Below the pieces are notes generated by a model. That model did not search any database, had not been told where the DNA came from, and saw only the letters and a program-made list of their open reading frames with translations. DNA of 55,366 nt from an uncultured Bacilli bacterium (GTDB lineage: Bacteria > Bacillota_I > Bacilli_A > RF39 > UBA660). The position numbers were made by a program, and so were the translations under genes. Location of the stretch: NCBI GenBank assembly GCA_947626655.1, contig CANQTA010000003.1, positions 1 through 55,366 of the forward strand, in the 5' to 3' direction. Each line of letters starts with the position of its first letter. Position 1 is the first letter of the stretch. Positions 53,828 through 55,366 of the stretch are shown piece after piece.

Positions 53828-54985
53828 TTATTTTTCAGTATCATTATTTTTAATGTATTCTAAAGCTGCTAATTTTTTATAAGCCACATATTCCAAAGTT
53901 GCACCACCACCACTAGAAATATAAGTGTAATTATTTTCTTTATTAAATTTATGAACCGAAGCACCCGTATCACCACCACCGATGTAAACAGCAGCAGTAG
54001 TTTTTTGTAAATCATTTAGTAATTTTTTAGTTCCTATTTCATAACCTGATTCTTCATATTTACCACAGGTACCATTAAAGAAAATAATTTTAGCATTAGC
54101 AATTATATCATTTAAATTAATAACATTGTCTAATATAATATCGTCATCTTCGATTTCTTCAATTGATATTTGAACTGGAGTATTATGCCTTTTAACTATA
54201 AAACAATTACTATAAATAACTTTATCAGCATTTGTTTTTAAAATTTCTAATACTTTTACTAATACTTCGGCTTTTTTGCTAGCGATACTTTTACCAATAT
54301 TATAACCATTTACTTTTAAATAAGTATTTAGTATTCCACCAGTTAAAATTAATTTATCACATCTTTGAAGCATACTTTCTATGATTGTTATTTTATCATC
54401 AATTTTAGCACCACCCATAATAACTACAAAAGGAGATGGAGTATTATTTATTAATGGAGATAGTTTTTTTAATTCTTCTTCAACTAATAAACCCAAGTAC
54501 GTTGGTAAAAAAGTACTAATACCTGCTGTTGAAGTATGCAAGCGATGAAGGGAAGCAAAAGCATCCATTACAAACGCATCAGCAAAATCACTCCAATATT
54601 TAGCTAAATTTAGATCATTAACAGATTCTTTTGGGGTTGGTACATCAGTAAATCTAGTATTTTCAATTAAAAAACATTTTTTAGAAGAAGAATTTATTTT
54701 ACTTAAATCTAAGGGATTGGAAATAAATTCAAGATCTAATATTTTCTTTAAATATTCATATACCGGTTTTAATGTATTTTTCTTTTTGTCTTTTTCATTT
54801 TCAATGCGACCAAAATGACTTAAAATAATCACTGTATTATTATTCTTTAATAATAAGTTAATTGTTTTTAAACTACTTTTAATTTTGGCATCATCACATA
54901 TAATGTTATTTTTTATAGGTACATTAAAATCACATCTTAATAATACTTTTTTATCCTTAATTATTTCTTCACTTAAATACTTCAT
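53828..54985 (-). CDS. pgk: Phosphoglycerate kinase
   Basis: 385 residues, close to the usual 390-395. VLLRCDFNVPI, ILSHFGRIE, DAFASLHRLHTSTAGIS, VIMGGAKIDDK and the C-terminal IGGGDTGASVHK are diagnostic. Makes ATP from 1,3-bisphosphoglycerate. It is alone here rather than in a gap-pgk-tpi operon. The region upstream holds TATAAA-like -10 DNA and the terminator of the next DUF285 gene. Confidence 0.96.
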   Translation of the reverse strand: MKYLSEEIIKDKKVLLRCDFNVPIKNNIICDDAKIKSSLKTINLLLKNNNTVIILSHFGRIENEKDKKKNTLKPVYEYLKKILDLEFISNPLDLSKINSSSKKCFLIENTRFTDVPTPKESVNDLNLAKYWSDFADAFVMDAFASLHRLHTSTAGISTFLPTYLGLLVEEELKKLSPLINNTPSPFVVIMGGAKIDDKITIIESMLQRCDKLILTGGILNTYLKVNGYNIGKSIASKKAEVLVKVLEILKTNADKVIYSNCFIVKRHNTPVQISIEEIEDDDIILDNVINLNDIIANAKIIFFNGTCGKYEESGYEIGTKKLLNDLQKTTAAVYIGGGDTGASVHKFNKENNYTYISSGGGATLEYVAYKKLAALEYIKNNDTEK

Positions 54986-55032
54986 AAATATCTACCATTT
55001 TTATTTTATACTAGTATTCTGGAAAAATAAAT

Positions 55033-55070
55033 GAAAAATAAAAAGATATTAACAATATATTAACATCTTT
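55033..55070 (-). terminator. Terminator of the third DUF285 gene
   Basis: AAAGATGTTAA pairs with TTAATATCTTT (one mismatch) over a 7-nt loop, followed by TTTTTATTTTT on the minus strand. It is not the 33-bp repeat type used by the other two copies. Confidence 0.7.
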
Positions 55071-55081
55071 CTTTTAATATG

Positions 55082-55366
55082 TTATTCATATGCAATAACT
55101 GTACTATTATTATTTTCACCTAAAGCTTCTTGAAGTCTTGCTTTGACCCAATCTACTTGGGATGATTCGGTATAGACAGTTATGTTGTTTGGAACTGCTA
55201 AGTATTTTAATGGTATACCATCATCACGAGTTGCATCTCCTCCAAACATGGCATCATACTTTTGTCTATCATTTAATAAATTATACGATGCTTTTGGTAA
55301 TTTTAATTCTATTAAATTTGTATCATTTGCAAACATCCTTGATATATCTTCTATTTTAGATAAATT
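55082..55366 (-). CDS. DUF285/BspA-like surface protein, 3' end only
   Basis: The last 94 codons of a third family member; the gene continues past the right edge. The visible frame starts with NLSKIEDISRMFANDTNLIE, ends the last DUF285 unit with LKLPKASYN and closes with NNITVYTESSQVDWVKARLQ, almost identical to the other two copies. Final residues VIAYE. Its start, signal and regulator lie outside the window. Confidence 0.88.
   Translation of the reverse strand, partial: NLSKIEDISRMFANDTNLIELKLPKASYNLLNDRQKYDAMFGGDATRDDGIPLKYLAVPNNITVYTESSQVDWVKARLQEALGENNNSTVIAYE

Noticed and set aside
1..55366. tRNA or rRNA genes and T-box or metabolite riboswitches
   Set aside because: I looked through the gaps and saw no cloverleaf, rRNA segment, T-box motif (TGGNACCGCG-like) or known aptamer core; the gaps are mostly short and AT-rich.

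Overview
The window comes from a very AT-rich, low-GC Bacillota genome, most likely an uncultured gut Bacilli lineage near Erysipelotrichales, RF39 or the Mollicutes; this placement is inferred from gene content and style. The standard code is used: TGA is a stop in several ATGA overlaps (for example ftsX to the M23 gene at 11205-11208) and Trp is TGG. Two sporulation genes are clear: spo0A (52866-53627) and the spore-coat gene gerQ (14730-15095). The lineage therefore looks like an endospore former, or a recent descendant of one, with compact housekeeping operons. Almost all housekeeping genes are on the minus strand.

Layout. (1) 1-3895 is accessory: tandem palindromes, a frameshifted small membrane gene, a 33-bp minisatellite, then a DUF285/BspA-like surface-protein gene interrupted by one in-frame TAA and divergent from a double-HTH regulator gene. 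(2) 3896-13762 holds DNA repair and HD-hydrolase genes, rplM-rpsI, truA, two degenerate ECF-transporter ATPase-like ORFs in the place of ecfA1-ecfA2, whiA, mgfK (yvcK), an M23 hydrolase with ftsX-ftsE, and a YitT protein. (3) 13862-18955 is a second accessory block: class B-like sortase, gerQ, an Rpn/PD-(D/E)XK gene with Spo0A-like boxes, and a second, intact DUF285 gene divergent from a single-HTH regulator. (4) 19011-34042 has a SpoVB/MurJ-type flippase, a LemA protein, ung, rlmH, walJ-like, an M23/LysM/G5 protein, dnaB, rplI, the rpsF-ssb-rpsR operon with its S6:S18 leader, ychF, an AbgT transporter and parAB. These genes often lie near the origin, but no origin is visible. (5) 34044-48145 is one S10-spc-alpha superoperon from rpsJ to rplQ, including secY, adk, map and infA; rpmD (L30) is missing. 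(6) 48264-55366 has a membrane protein, a VanY-type carboxypeptidase, gpmI, a NUDIX protein, spo0A, pgk, and the 3' end of a third DUF285 gene running off the right edge.

How the parts fit. The three DUF285 genes share a C-terminal motif, and the two with visible 5' ends have a SipW-type signal segment and a divergent XRE-family regulator. The regulators are unrelated in architecture and the promoters differ, so this looks like a family of independently switched surface antigens. Clusters of Spo0A-box-like sequences lie in front of spo0A, the Rpn gene and, more weakly, the first DUF285 gene. That suggests Spo0A may control accessory functions as well as sporulation. The most unusual housekeeping feature is the ecfA1-ecfA2 position, where both ORFs are open and translationally coupled but have lost every ATPase motif.
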